Made by a program: the position numbers and the translations under genes | Notes under the pieces: model-generated | What the model was told of the DNA's origin: nothing | What the model saw: only the letters and a program-made list of their open reading frames with translations | Database searches by the model: none | From: Altibacter sp. HG106 | GTDB lineage: Bacteria > Bacteroidota > Bacteroidia > Flavobacteriales > Flavobacteriaceae | NCBI RefSeq assembly: GCF_028561755.1 | Contig: NZ_JAQQTD010000001.1 | Coordinates: 186,001-250,000 of the forward strand | Direction of reading: 5' to 3' | DNA: 64,000 nucleotides | Part shown: positions 26,373 to 36,010 of the stretch, one piece after another | Layout: the number at the start of each line of letters is the position of its first letter | Position numbering within the stretch: position 1 is the first letter of the stretch

Positions 26373-28781
26373 TTAATGATATTGCATACAGCCGCCACCA
26401 ATCGGGCTCCCATCAGGGATCTTAGGCACTGGTGGAGGTGTAAATTTTTCTGGGAATTTTCGGAATTGTGCTATGGTCAATAGCATCTGGCGATCATTCA
26501 CGGTATTGGACTTCTCCATTGCCTTCTCCCATAGACTCAGGTGATGCTGCAAATGCGCTTTCGCCTGGGGGATCACATCTTTATGCTGAATCGAATGCAG
26601 CACATGGAACAAGATTCGATGCTGAATGGTGTGGTACACTTCTTTATGATAGGCGTCCTTCGGAACATCGTAGTATAAGGCAGTGAGCGCACTCAACACA
26701 TCTTCCACACCAAGGTTCTTCTCTCCCTCTGTTAATCCTTTTTGTACTACAAGTCGGTTTAACCGCTGCGGATGCAACAATAATTGCAAGGTCATGTCAC
26801 TCGCTGTGGCGGCTGCTCCCAGGGGATCGAACGCCACTCCCATGTCACTTTTAAAAGATTCCCGACTGCGGGAATACCCATAGGCTCTTGGCGGAAAATA
26901 GGTTTGTAATTGCTTCGGAATCGCTAACTGCTCTACTCGCAAGGTCTTAATTACCTGAGCTAAAGCATTCGCCTGTTTTTCTTCGGAAAGATAGGAGGGC
27001 GTTTTCCCATTGTATCCTTTCACCAGATAATCGTACTCCATCCCACCAATACTTTTTACGGCAGCCTCTGTTTGATAGCGATGAAAGAAATACAAGGGTA
27101 CAAAGACATCCTCCAAAACGGTATACGGTTCTCCCGTGCGAATGTTATCCAACGAGAAGGTTTGCATGGCATTCTTCCGAAGTTGTAATACTTTTTCTAA
27201 TTCTTGTGCGGCTGTTTCTCCATTGTCCCATAGGTGCGCCTTGGCATGAGCGCCTCCTTGCGGCCGTGCGTCACTATCGGTGATAAACCGATGGCCATCT
27301 GCAAAGGCTCCTTCCAGTAAGGCATTGAGATAGGTCTTTTCGTCGGTTCCAGTAGGTATGTCGCTGTAGCTATAGGCTACGGTAACCTTATCCCAGTCAC
27401 CAATTCCGGTATCGTAGGCATCGTTAAACTTAAGGGATCCGTTGGCCCCCATATCGATCTTTGGATGCGGATAATCCATAACACTGGCTCGATCTATCGT
27501 ACTCGCCGCAAAATTGTGCGCGAACCCAAGGGTATGCCCTACCTCATGCGCAGAGAGTTGACGAATACGCGCTAACGCCAAGTCGAGCATGGGTTTATAG
27601 TTTTCATCACTGGTCGCAAAAGGTTTGTTCATCAGGGCTTGTGCGATCATATAGTCTTGTCGGATACGAAGACTTCCCAAACTAACATGTCCTTTGATGA
27701 TCTCACCGGTACGTGGATCGGTAATACTAGCACCATAGCTCCACCCTCGTGTAGAGCGATGTACCCATTGTATCACATTATAACGCACATCCATTGGGTC
27801 GGCATCACCCGGAAGCATTTTTACTTGAAAAGCATCTTTGTAACCAATGGCTTCAAAGGCCTGATTCCACCAGCGCGCACCTTCTAGTAAGGCAGACCGC
27901 ACCGGCTCGGGCGTTCCCGGGTCCAGATAATAGATAATGGGTGCTACAGCCTCACTTACAGAAGCCGTAGGGTTCTTCTTCTCTAGGCGGTGGCGCGTGA
28001 TAAAACGTTTTTGTATGGGCTCCCAAATGGGCGTACTGTAGTCTAAATAACTAATCGCAAAAGAACCGCTACGCGGATCGAAGGCCCTGGGGGTATAACC
28101 CTCGTCAGGCAGTTCGACAAAACTATGGTGTTGGATCACCGAAATGGATTCGGCATTCGGAGCCACACTTCGTAAATTGCTACCGGTGGGAGTACCTTTT
28201 AGCGTTAACAAGGCTTCAAATTCTACGTTCTTCGGAAATGCCTTGGTGCGCTCCATCCATAGGGCGCTGCGGGAAGTATCTACCTTATAGGTTCCTTCTT
28301 TTCCGCGTTTTAACCGATTCGCTACCTGATGCGCATCTTCCATCAAAAATGGCGTCAAGTCTATGAGGTAGGTATCGCCCTCTGTTTCTTTGATAGGAAA
28401 ACCAAACCATACCGAGCGCGCAAACGCTTCCGAGATAGAACGTCGTTCCAAATCGTTCTCTGAGGTAGCCCGATATTTCATATTGGGTTGCACCAGCAGA
28501 ATTTTGTTTCCGCTTTTTACAAAAGAAACCACCTCTCCCCCACCTAATTGTCCTCGATCTAAGCCAATATCGTTAGATCCCAACCCGGTTCGCAGGGAGT
28601 GAACATAGAGAAATTCGGTATCTAATTTGTCGACGGCGAGATAGATGGAACCTTCTTCTTCAGAATAATAGAAATCAAAAAAACCTTCGAATTTTTGTAC
28701 GTCGGATTTATCTGAAAGAAACTGAGCCGAAGCTACGGCAACACAGAGAAGGGCACAACAACTGAGAATAACGTGTTTCAT
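26373..28781 (-). CDS. Exported zinc-dependent metalloprotease (DUF5117/DUF4953 type)
   Basis: The 802-aa protein has a signal peptide (MKHVILSCCALLCVAVASAQ). Its extended zinc signature HEVGHTLGFAH (about residues 411-421) has three His ligands and a catalytic Glu, as in metzincins. The flanks (EAIGYKDAFQVKMLPGDADP, SVMDYPHPKI) match the large Bacteroidetes metalloproteases with DUF5117/DUF5118 domains. The SVMDY methionine could form the metzincin Met-turn. It ends GGGCMQYH. Substrate unknown. Confidence 0.9.
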   Translation of the reverse strand: MKHVILSCCALLCVAVASAQFLSDKSDVQKFEGFFDFYYSEEEGSIYLAVDKLDTEFLYVHSLRTGLGSNDIGLDRGQLGGGEVVSFVKSGNKILLVQPNMKYRATSENDLERRSISEAFARSVWFGFPIKETEGDTYLIDLTPFLMEDAHQVANRLKRGKEGTYKVDTSRSALWMERTKAFPKNVEFEALLTLKGTPTGSNLRSVAPNAESISVIQHHSFVELPDEGYTPRAFDPRSGSFAISYLDYSTPIWEPIQKRFITRHRLEKKNPTASVSEAVAPIIYYLDPGTPEPVRSALLEGARWWNQAFEAIGYKDAFQVKMLPGDADPMDVRYNVIQWVHRSTRGWSYGASITDPRTGEIIKGHVSLGSLRIRQDYMIAQALMNKPFATSDENYKPMLDLALARIRQLSAHEVGHTLGFAHNFAASTIDRASVMDYPHPKIDMGANGSLKFNDAYDTGIGDWDKVTVAYSYSDIPTGTDEKTYLNALLEGAFADGHRFITDSDARPQGGAHAKAHLWDNGETAAQELEKVLQLRKNAMQTFSLDNIRTGEPYTVLEDVFVPLYFFHRYQTEAAVKSIGGMEYDYLVKGYNGKTPSYLSEEKQANALAQVIKTLRVEQLAIPKQLQTYFPPRAYGYSRSRESFKSDMGVAFDPLGAAATASDMTLQLLLHPQRLNRLVVQKGLTEGEKNLGVEDVLSALTALYYDVPKDAYHKEVYHTIQHRILFHVLHSIQHKDVIPQAKAHLQHHLSLWEKAMEKSNTVNDRQMLLTIAQFRKFPEKFTPPPVPKIPDGSPIGGGCMQYH

Positions 28782-28887
28782 GGGTGGAATGTTTACTTTG
28801 GGGAATGCCCTAAACTACTAAAATTCCTTTAAAAACATTTCGGCAACGGAAGTTAAATCCTATTTTTACGAAAAATTACACCACCCT

Positions 28888-29995
28888 ATGATTACATCAG
28901 ATCAACTCAACGATCTTAAAGAACGCCTGGATGCGTTAAGGAGGTATCTTTGACGTGGCCGGAAAGCGTGTCGAAATAGCTAACGACGAAGAAAAAACCT
29001 ACGATCCCAATTTTTGGAACAATCCACAAGAGGCCGAGGCTTTTATGAAGCAACTTCGCAATAAGAAAAAATGGGTTGAGGATTATGAAAATGCCATGCA
29101 ACTTACCGAAGACGCCGAGGTCATCTACGAATTCTTTAAAGAAGGAGAAGGGGAAGCGGCCAATGTAACCACCCGTTTTGAAACGGCGCAATCGGCCGTT
29201 GAAGCTCTTGAATTTCGGAACATGCTCAGCGTAGAAGGCGATGATCTTTCTGCCGTTCTTCAAATTACAGCGGGTGCCGGAGGCACAGAAAGTTGCGATT
29301 GGGCCCAAATGCTTATGCGCATGTACTTGATGTGGGCCGAAAAAAACGGATTTAAAATCAAAGAACTGAACTTTCAGGCTGGAGATGTCGCCGGAGTGAA
29401 AACCGTGACCCTCGAGATTGATGGTGACTATGCCTTTGGTTGGTTGAAAAGTGAGAATGGCGTGCATCGTTTGGTGCGTATTTCTCCATTTGACAGCAAT
29501 GCGAAAAGACACACGAGTTTTGCCAGCGTCTATGTGTATCCATTAGCCGATGATTCTATTGAAATCGATATCAATCCTGCTGATATCTCTTGGGATTTCG
29601 CTCGAAGTAGTGGTGCCGGAGGACAGAATGTAAATAAAGTAGAGACCAAGGCCATTCTTACTCATCATCCTAGTGGCATCGTAATCCATAATAGTGAAAC
29701 GCGTTCGCAGTTAGAAAACCGCGAAAAAGCGATGCAAATGTTGAAATCGCAGTTGTATGAAATTGAACTTCGGAAGCAACAAGCACAACGCGATGCGATT
29801 GAGGCCGATAAAAAAGCAATTGAATGGGGATCGCAAATTCGGAATTATGTGCTCCACCCCTACAAACTCATTAAAGACGTGCGTACAAGTCACGAAACCG
29901 GAAATACCGATGCCGTCTTAGATGGCGATCTCGACGATTTCTTAAAAGCATATTTAATGATGACCGGCCAAAAAGAAGCAAGCAATGAGTTATAA
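28888..29995 (+). CDS. prfB: Peptide chain release factor 2 (programmed +1 frameshift)
   Basis: RF2 releases peptides at UGA and UAA. Translation starts at ATG 28888 (MITSDQLNDLKERLDALRRY), meets an in-frame TGA at 28951 as codon 22, and continues after a +1 shift into DVAGKRVEIAND, for 368 residues in total. Peptidyl release needs GGQ, present in SSGAGGQNVNK. The stop-codon recognition motif SPF is in VRISPFDSNAKRH. Length is normal for RF2. A HAD hydrolase gene overlaps its 3' end by 11 nt. Confidence 0.96.
28939..28954 (+). promoter_or_regulatory. RF2 autoregulatory frameshift site
   Basis: AGGAGG (28939-28944), three bases, then CTT-TGA-C (28948-28954). The internal Shine-Dalgarno pushes the ribosome +1 at CTT when RF2 is scarce. 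This is the canonical RF2 arrangement. Confidence 0.95.
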
Positions 29996-30611
29996 CACGA
30001 TTATTTTTGATCTGGGAGGCGTACTGGTAGATTGGAATCCGGAATATGTGTTTTTGAAAGAATTCCGAGGCGATCGGGAAAAGATGAACTGGTTTCTAAA
30101 TACCGTTTGCTCATGGGATTGGAACGAAAATCAAGATGCAGGGTATCCCTTGGCACAAGCCACAGAAGATAAAGTAAAGGAATTTCCCGAATATGAAGAC
30201 CTTATTCGCATGTATTACGGACGTTGGGAAGAAATGCTGGGATATGCCCACGACGATACCCTGGCCATCTTAAAACAAACCGTCGAAAATCCTGGATTAA
30301 ATGTGTTTGCCCTTACCAATTGGAGCGGAGAAACTTTTCCGAAGGCCCTCTCAAAATTTGAATGGTTGCAATGGTTCGATGGAATTGTGGTAAGTGGGGA
30401 TGAGAAAACCCGAAAACCCTTTGCAGACATCTATGAACTCGCGCTGTCCCGGTATGACATCACCCCTTCTGAAGCCATCTTTATAGATGATAATAAAAGA
30501 AATGTGGCCGCGGCAGAAAAACTGGGCATAACCGCCTTGCATTTCACCGGGGCAAAGCAATTGGCCACCGACCTCAACAGGCTGGGGATCACTCTAAATT
30601 CTAGTTCATGA
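29985..30611 (+). CDS. HAD-superfamily hydrolase, subfamily IA
   Basis: The 208-aa protein has motif I IIFDLGGVLVDWN (Asp nucleophile near residue 9), motif II ALTNWS, a lysine in EKTRKPFADIYE and motif IV IFIDDNKRN. An all-alpha cap lies between motifs I and II. This matches small phosphatases of the YihX type acting on sugar or nucleotide phosphates. Its ATG is inside the end of prfB, so translation is coupled. Substrate unknown. Confidence 0.88.
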   Translation: MSYNTIIFDLGGVLVDWNPEYVFLKEFRGDREKMNWFLNTVCSWDWNENQDAGYPLAQATEDKVKEFPEYEDLIRMYYGRWEEMLGYAHDDTLAILKQTVENPGLNVFALTNWSGETFPKALSKFEWLQWFDGIVVSGDEKTRKPFADIYELALSRYDITPSEAIFIDDNKRNVAAAEKLGITALHFTGAKQLATDLNRLGITLNSSS

Positions 30612-31087
30612 AACCTGCTTCGGTTCCGCAAATACGAAAAGAACTTGCCTTTCGATCTCCGGAAGAAATCAAAGAGATCTGTCTTCGACTGGCGCGTTTC
30701 AAAAAAGAAAACAAAGAACTACTTACCTATTTATTATTTGAAGCTCAAGACGAGACGGGCTACATCGAACATGTGAAAGAATACATGACCGCTCAATTTC
30801 GTTCGGTAAATCGAAATCGATTTTACTTTGTCAAAAAGAGCATTCGAAAAATTTTGAGAGAGACCAAGAAATTTAGTCGGTATTCCAATAGCAAAGCAAC
30901 GGAAGTTGAGTTGCTACTTCATTTTTGCAGAGAGTTTCAATTATTTGGCCCTTCCGTACAACGAAGTACTACGATGAAGAATTTATACGAACGACAAATT
31001 CAGTATATCACTAAAAAAATAGAAAGCTTGCATCCCGACCTTCAATACGATTATCACGATGAGTTGGAAACGCTTTTAAAAAAATAA
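30608..31087 (+). CDS. Conserved hypothetical protein, helical and basic
   Basis: The 159-aa protein has mostly helical composition, many Lys/Arg and no membrane segment. Landmarks are FRSPEEIKEICLRLARFKKE, FYFVKKSIRKILRETKKFSR and HPDLQYDYHDELETLLKK. It overlaps the HAD gene by ATGA and is 4 nt from arsC, so it sits inside the prfB operon. I do not recognise a family with known function. The basic helical character would suit nucleic-acid binding, but this is a guess. Confidence 0.7.
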   Translation: MKPASVPQIRKELAFRSPEEIKEICLRLARFKKENKELLTYLLFEAQDETGYIEHVKEYMTAQFRSVNRNRFYFVKKSIRKILRETKKFSRYSNSKATEVELLLHFCREFQLFGPSVQRSTTMKNLYERQIQYITKKIESLHPDLQYDYHDELETLLKK

Positions 31088-31091
31088 TCCT

Positions 31092-31436
31092 ATGAATACC
31101 ATCATCTATCATAATCCGCGTTGCCGAAAATCCCGAGAAACCCTTCAAATCTTGGAGGAACATGGGGAATCCCTGGAAATTGTCAAATATCTGGAGACGC
31201 CACCTTCTGCCCCAACCCTTTCTGAACTGATCGCAATGCTTGGGATCGCCCCGATCGACCTGGTGCGCACGAACGAAACGATATGGAAAGAACAGTTTAA
31301 GGGGAAAGCCTTGACGGATGCCGAGATCGTGAATGCCATGGTTGCCAATCCTAAGTTGATAGAAAGACCCATTGTGATCAAAGGCAGAAAAGCCGTTATT
31401 GGGCGGCCGCCCGAAAACGTCAAAAAGCTACTATAA
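31092..31436 (+). CDS. arsC: Arsenate reductase, glutaredoxin-coupled ArsC family
   Basis: The 114-aa thioredoxin-fold protein has the catalytic Cys11 in HNPRCRKSRE and the conserved Arg region IERPIVIKGRKAVIGRPPE near the end. It reduces arsenate to arsenite with glutathione/glutaredoxin in known members. The same fold also includes Spx/YffB-type proteins of unclear role. No other ars gene is adjacent, and its position after prfB looks like housekeeping context. Confidence 0.88.
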   Translation: MNTIIYHNPRCRKSRETLQILEEHGESLEIVKYLETPPSAPTLSELIAMLGIAPIDLVRTNETIWKEQFKGKALTDAEIVNAMVANPKLIERPIVIKGRKAVIGRPPENVKKLL

Positions 31437-31558
31437 GTCTTACTGATTTCGGTATCAAAAATTCCCATTTAACACGTCGCTAGTTTTAACACAACTTTAG
31501 CAGCCATCGCCTAAACCCCCTTGTATTTTCGTAGTCAAAAGCGAAACCAAAAAAGACT

Positions 31559-34084
31559 ATGAAAAAAATTCTATGTGCGCTCTTCCTATGTTGTTCAATA
31601 CTGTCGGTTGCTCAAACCTCTCAGGGAACCTCAACTCCTGAAGAAGTAACCGTCAAAGGCCAGATTATCGAAGAAGGAACCAATTATCCTCTGGAATACG
31701 CCACGGTTTCGTTTGTCAATCAACAAGGAAGCACCGTTACCGGTGGTATCACTGATCTCGATGGGAACTACGCTATTCAAGTGCCGGCGGGCAGGTATAC
31801 GGTGAAAGTAGAATTTATTTCCTACGAAACTAAAGAAATACCCAATCAGAATTTAAGAAAAAATACAACCCTCCCTACTATCTCATTGGCCGTAAATTCG
31901 GAAAGCTTAGATGAGGTGGTCATTCGCGCGGAAACGACAGAGGTACAAGTGCGCCTCGATAAAAAAATATATACCATTGGGAAAGACCTAACCACCAGCG
32001 GGGCTACGGTAAGTGACGCCCTAAATAATGTACCATCGGTGACCGTGGATGTAGAGGGCGCCATTAGTTTACGCGGAAACGAGAACGTGCGTATTTTAAT
32101 TAATGGGAGGCCTTCGGCTATTGCGGGCTTCGGATCTACCGACGCACTGCGACAGCTTCCGGCGGAAGCTATTGAACGCGTGGAGGTAATCACGTCCCCT
32201 TCAGCTCGATACGATGCGGAAGGCACTGCGGGAATTCTCAATATTATTCTTCGGAAAGAAAAGACACTCGGACTCAATGGTTCGATACAAACAAACTTCG
32301 GAGTGCCACTACAAAGTGGTATTACGGGGAACATCAACCTGAGAACCGATAAATTCAACATTTTCAATACGACGGGAATCCGATACCGAAACTCTCCTGG
32401 AAACGCTTTTTATGACAACCAATTTTTTCCGCGTACTACCATAGATCCAGACACCGGAGAAGAAATCGTTATTGAGCCACAGTTCGATCGAACGATCGAA
32501 GAACGCGATTACGAGCGCAAGGATCAAGGGTTTAATACGAACCTGGGAATGGAATATTTCTTAACAGACCGTTCCTCGATTACCGGTAGTGTCTTTTTGC
32601 GATTGGGCGATGATGAAGATATTACCACCAACCGAACGCGTCGATTTACCGATGGTGACTTGGCAGAAACCACCCTTCGCGTGGAGAACGAAACCGAAAA
32701 GGACCAGAGCTATCAGGTATCGTTGAATTATGTAAACAATTTTGATGACGACGGCCACAAATTGACAGCCGACTTCCAGTATGAGAACGATATGGAAGAG
32801 GAACGCTCTTTTATTACAGAACAGCGGATCATTCCAACAGAATTTGAGTTCCCTTCAGAAGACATCATTACCGAAGAAACACAGAAGGAATATTTGATTC
32901 AGGCAGACTACGTGCTGCCTATTGGTGAGAACGCGCAATTTGAAGCGGGGTATCGCGGAACCCTACAAAACGAGGTGACCGATTTCACGCTCAATCAAGA
33001 GAATGAAGCGGGTATTTTTGTGCGCAATGATACCTTATCGAATATCTTTGACTATACCGAAAATGTCCACGCTGTATATACGCAGTACGGAAACAAATTC
33101 GGAAAGCTTTCTTTCCTACTTGGGTTGCGTCTTGAAAACACCCAATTGAAAGGAGATATCGAGTCGAATCTCGACGAAGCCGCCTTTTCGGATGCGCTGG
33201 GTGTGGATATTGATACGAACTTCGACAAAAATTATTTGGGCCTTTTCCCCACCGTAAATTTGATCTATGAGCTTGGCGAACGTGAAAACGTTTCCTTGGG
33301 ATACAACCGACGTATCAACAGACCCCGTGGATGGTTTATCAATCCGTTTCCATCGCGATCTAGTGTTACTAACGTTTTTCAAGGGAACCCAGACCTTGAC
33401 CCTGCCTTCGCAAGTGCCTTTGATCTGGGATATTTACGCCGTTGGGACAAACTTACCCTTACTACCTCTGTCTATTATCAGTACGAAACCGATTCGTTTG
33501 AGCGTATTCAAGAACAAACAGGGCAAGTAATTAATGGCGTAAACGTGGTTAGAACCGTTCCGATCAATTTATCGACCAACGAACGTATGGGCTTCGAACT
33601 GGGATTATTGTACAACCCTGTGAACTGGTTGCGCTTAAATGGTAGTTTTAATTATTTCAATTTTAAAAGTGACGGAAGCTTCAATGGGGTTGAATACGGT
33701 ACCGAAAATAACAGCTGGTTTGCACGAGCAAGCTCAAAAGTGACCCTGCCCTATAAAATAGATTGGCAAACGAACGCGTTCTACCGAGGTCCTACCAACA
33801 ATGCCCAAACGGAAAATGAAGGGATCTTCTCAATGAACCTGGCACTGAGTAAAGATATTATGGATGATAATGGAACCATTGGTTTTAATATTAGTGATGT
33901 GTTCAATTCTAGAAAAAGACGCTCGTTTACGGTAGCAGATACCTTTACAAGTGATTCAGAATTTCAATGGAGACAGCGTCAGTTTACCTTGTCATTCACC
34001 TATCGATTCAATCAAAAGAAGCAACGTCAACGCGGCCGTGGCGATGGAGGGTTTGACGAAGATGGTGGTGACTTTGAAGGATAA
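31559..34084 (+). CDS. TonB-dependent receptor-like outer-membrane protein
   Basis: The 841-aa protein has a signal peptide (about 1-19), a carboxypeptidase-regulatory-like beta sandwich (about 28-115, VKGQIIEEGTNYPLEYATVS), a plug domain (about 130-220, GNENVRILINGRPS) and a long 22-strand-type barrel ending LSFTYRFNQK. This is the OMP_b-brl_3 type common in Bacteroidetes. The last 20 residues (QRGRGDGGFDEDGGDFEG) are low complexity and extend beyond the terminal strand. No SusD partner is adjacent, so it is not a typical glycan-uptake pair. Substrate unknown. Confidence 0.88.
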   Translation: MKKILCALFLCCSILSVAQTSQGTSTPEEVTVKGQIIEEGTNYPLEYATVSFVNQQGSTVTGGITDLDGNYAIQVPAGRYTVKVEFISYETKEIPNQNLRKNTTLPTISLAVNSESLDEVVIRAETTEVQVRLDKKIYTIGKDLTTSGATVSDALNNVPSVTVDVEGAISLRGNENVRILINGRPSAIAGFGSTDALRQLPAEAIERVEVITSPSARYDAEGTAGILNIILRKEKTLGLNGSIQTNFGVPLQSGITGNINLRTDKFNIFNTTGIRYRNSPGNAFYDNQFFPRTTIDPDTGEEIVIEPQFDRTIEERDYERKDQGFNTNLGMEYFLTDRSSITGSVFLRLGDDEDITTNRTRRFTDGDLAETTLRVENETEKDQSYQVSLNYVNNFDDDGHKLTADFQYENDMEEERSFITEQRIIPTEFEFPSEDIITEETQKEYLIQADYVLPIGENAQFEAGYRGTLQNEVTDFTLNQENEAGIFVRNDTLSNIFDYTENVHAVYTQYGNKFGKLSFLLGLRLENTQLKGDIESNLDEAAFSDALGVDIDTNFDKNYLGLFPTVNLIYELGERENVSLGYNRRINRPRGWFINPFPSRSSVTNVFQGNPDLDPAFASAFDLGYLRRWDKLTLTTSVYYQYETDSFERIQEQTGQVINGVNVVRTVPINLSTNERMGFELGLLYNPVNWLRLNGSFNYFNFKSDGSFNGVEYGTENNSWFARASSKVTLPYKIDWQTNAFYRGPTNNAQTENEGIFSMNLALSKDIMDDNGTIGFNISDVFNSRKRRSFTVADTFTSDSEFQWRQRQFTLSFTYRFNQKKQRQRGRGDGGFDEDGGDFEG

Positions 34085-34102
34085 AGTGAGATGATAACAC
34101 AA

Positions 34103-34130
34103 AAAAAGGAAGTCGGCCGACTTCCTTTTT
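34103..34130. terminator. Bidirectional terminator (perfect palindrome)
   Basis: AAAAAGGAAGTCGG is mirrored perfectly by CCGACTTCCTTTTT. It serves the TonB receptor gene on the plus strand and the 57-aa gene on the minus strand. Confidence 0.88.
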
Positions 34131-34149
34131 TATTTATATTTTTTGAGGA

Positions 34150-34323
34150 CTACGCCTCTTCTGCTTCCGCTTTCTTCTTTTCACGTTTTAATTTCCAATT
34201 CTCATACAAGGCGCCTCCAATCCAGTATGGGATAAAGGAGATCAAGAAAATCATCAACCAAAAACCGATGGTCAAAATGGTTAAGAATGCTAAAAATCCA
34301 AGATATTGATCAAATTCAAACAT
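34150..34323 (-). CDS. 57-aa membrane protein
   Basis: The small protein starts MFEFDQYLGFLAFLTILTIG, has one or two helices between about residues 8 and 42, and ends with a charged tail EKKKAEAEEA. ATG 34323 is chosen because the upstream extension reads as non-coding leader. It is closed by the shared palindromic terminator. The pattern, membrane helix plus Lys/Glu/Ala tail, is common in flavobacterial small proteins. Function unknown. Confidence 0.6.
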   Translation of the reverse strand: MFEFDQYLGFLAFLTILTIGFWLMIFLISFIPYWIGGALYENWKLKREKKKAEAEEA

Positions 34324-34416
34324 AATGACGTGTTTTACGCGACAAAGATAATAGGATTTTTTCAGAAAAAACAGCAAAACAAATCAATTTATTCACGGCA
34401 AATAAACATTAGGTAT

Positions 34417-34448
34417 TTTGACCATGGCACCCGTATTTAGTACCTTTG
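34417..34448 (+). promoter_or_regulatory. Promoter of fumC
   Basis: TTTG (34417-34420), 20 nt, TACCTTTG (34441-34448). This is a full match to the Bacteroidetes housekeeping promoter; the start codon is 18 nt further. Confidence 0.75.
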
Positions 34449-34466
34449 CTTCACAATCAGACACCT

Positions 34467-35861
34467 ATGAATTACCGAATAGAAAAAGATACCATGGGCG
34501 AGGTTCAAGTACCCGCCGACGTCCTTTGGGGCGCACAAACAGAACGTTCCAGAAATAATTTTAAAATTGGAGCTCCCGCGAGCATGCCCTTAGAAGTAGT
34601 CTATGGTTTTGCCTACCTAAAAAAGGCCGCGGCCTATACCAATTGCGAACTAGGCGTGCTTTCCGAAGAGAAGCGAGACCTGATCGCACAAGTGTGCGAC
34701 GAGATCCTCTCCGGCGATCACGATGATCAATTCCCGCTAGTGATCTGGCAAACAGGAAGCGGAACGCAAAGCAACATGAACGTGAATGAGGTAATTGCGA
34801 ATAGAGCGCATCAGTTAGCGGGTAAAAAGATCGGTGATGGAGACAAAACACTGCAACCCAATGACGATGTAAATAAGTCGCAATCTTCCAACGATACCTT
34901 TCCTACCGGAATGCATATCGCCGGATATAAGAAACTAATAGAAGTAACCATTCCCGGGGTGGAGCAGCTTCATCGGACCCTTCAGAAGAAGGCAGCCGAC
35001 TTCAAAGATGTGGTGAAAATTGGCCGGACGCACCTTATGGATGCAACCCCCTTAACCCTCGGTCAGGAGTTTAGCGGATATGCTTCTCAACTGGAACATG
35101 GATTAAAAGCATTGAGAAACACCTTGCCGCACCTATCGCAATTAGCCCTTGGTGGAACCGCCGTTGGAACCGGTATCAACACGCCTAAAGGGTATTCAGA
35201 GAAAGTAGCTCAATACATTGCTACCTTTACGGAATTACCGTTTGTTACTGCGGAAAATAAATTTGAAGCGCTTGCCGCCCATGATGCCATTGTAGAATCG
35301 CATGGTGCCCTAAAGCAGTTGGCTGTTTCCCTTAATAAAATAGCGAACGACATCCGAATGATGGCAAGCGGGCCTCGCAGCGGTATTGGCGAAATTACCA
35401 TTCCCGCCAACGAACCGGGATCTTCTATCATGCCGGGAAAAGTGAATCCAACCCAATGTGAAGCCCTCACTATGGTCTGCGCACAGGTGATGGGTAACGA
35501 TGTGGCCATATCTGTAGGTGGCATGCAAGGCCATTATGAGCTGAATGTGTTCAAACCTGTGATGGCGGCAAACCTATTACAATCAGCACAACTTTTAGGC
35601 GATGCCTGTGTTTCGTTTGACGAACATTGCGCGCAAGGAATCGCACCCAATAAGGAGGTAATTGATTCCCTTCTGAAAAATTCACTCATGCTGGTAACCG
35701 CCCTCAATACCAAAATTGGTTATTACAAAGCGGCAGAAATAGCGAACACGGCGCATAAGAATGGAACGACCCTTAAAGAAGAGGCCGTTAATTTGGGATA
35801 TCTCACAGCAGAAGAATTTGATGCCTGGGTACGCCCCGAAGATATGGTAGGAACAAAATAA
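34467..35861 (+). CDS. fumC: Fumarate hydratase class II
   Basis: The 464-aa TCA-cycle enzyme interconverts fumarate and malate. The signature [15 protein letters not shown] is intact, as are [15 protein letters not shown] and [19 protein letters not shown] with the catalytic His region. Length equals the usual class II enzyme, which works as a cytosolic tetramer without Fe-S. ATG 34467 is the first ATG after the promoter that gives the family N-terminus [17 protein letters not shown] good terminator follows. Confidence 0.96.
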   Translation: MNYRIEKDTMGEVQVPADVLWGAQTERSRNNFKIGAPASMPLEVVYGFAYLKKAAAYTNCELGVLSEEKRDLIAQVCDEILSGDHDDQFPLVIWQTGSGTQSNMNVNEVIANRAHQLAGKKIGDGDKTLQPNDDVNKSQSSNDTFPTGMHIAGYKKLIEVTIPGVEQLHRTLQKKAADFKDVVKIGRTHLMDATPLTLGQEFSGYASQLEHGLKALRNTLPHLSQLALGGTAVGTGINTPKGYSEKVAQYIATFTELPFVTAENKFEALAAHDAIVESHGALKQLAVSLNKIANDIRMMASGPRSGIGEITIPANEPGSSIMPGKVNPTQCEALTMVCAQVMGNDVAISVGGMQGHYELNVFKPVMAANLLQSAQLLGDACVSFDEHCAQGIAPNKEVIDSLLKNSLMLVTALNTKIGYYKAAEIANTAHKNGTTLKEEAVNLGYLTAEEFDAWVRPEDMVGTK

Positions 35862-35880
35862 GTCCTTTTTTTAAATGATA

Positions 35881-35910
35881 AAGCGGAGTGTTTAACTCCG
35901 CTTTTTTTTT
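35881..35910 (+). terminator. Rho-independent terminator of fumC
   Basis: AAGCGGAGT (35881-35889) pairs with ACTCCGCTT (35895-35903), followed by seven T. Confidence 0.88.
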
Positions 35911-36010
35911 CATTGCAAAACAAGTATTTCATCGATAAAATGCAATTTTCTTAGGTGAAATGTATTTTTTAAGTATATTGGATCACCCAATTTGATGAAA
36001 CTTACTTATT

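Noticed and set aside
28888-28960. prfB appears broken by an early TGA and a frame change.
   Set aside because: The AGGAGG plus CTT-TGA-C arrangement is the canonical RF2 programmed frameshift, not a mutation.
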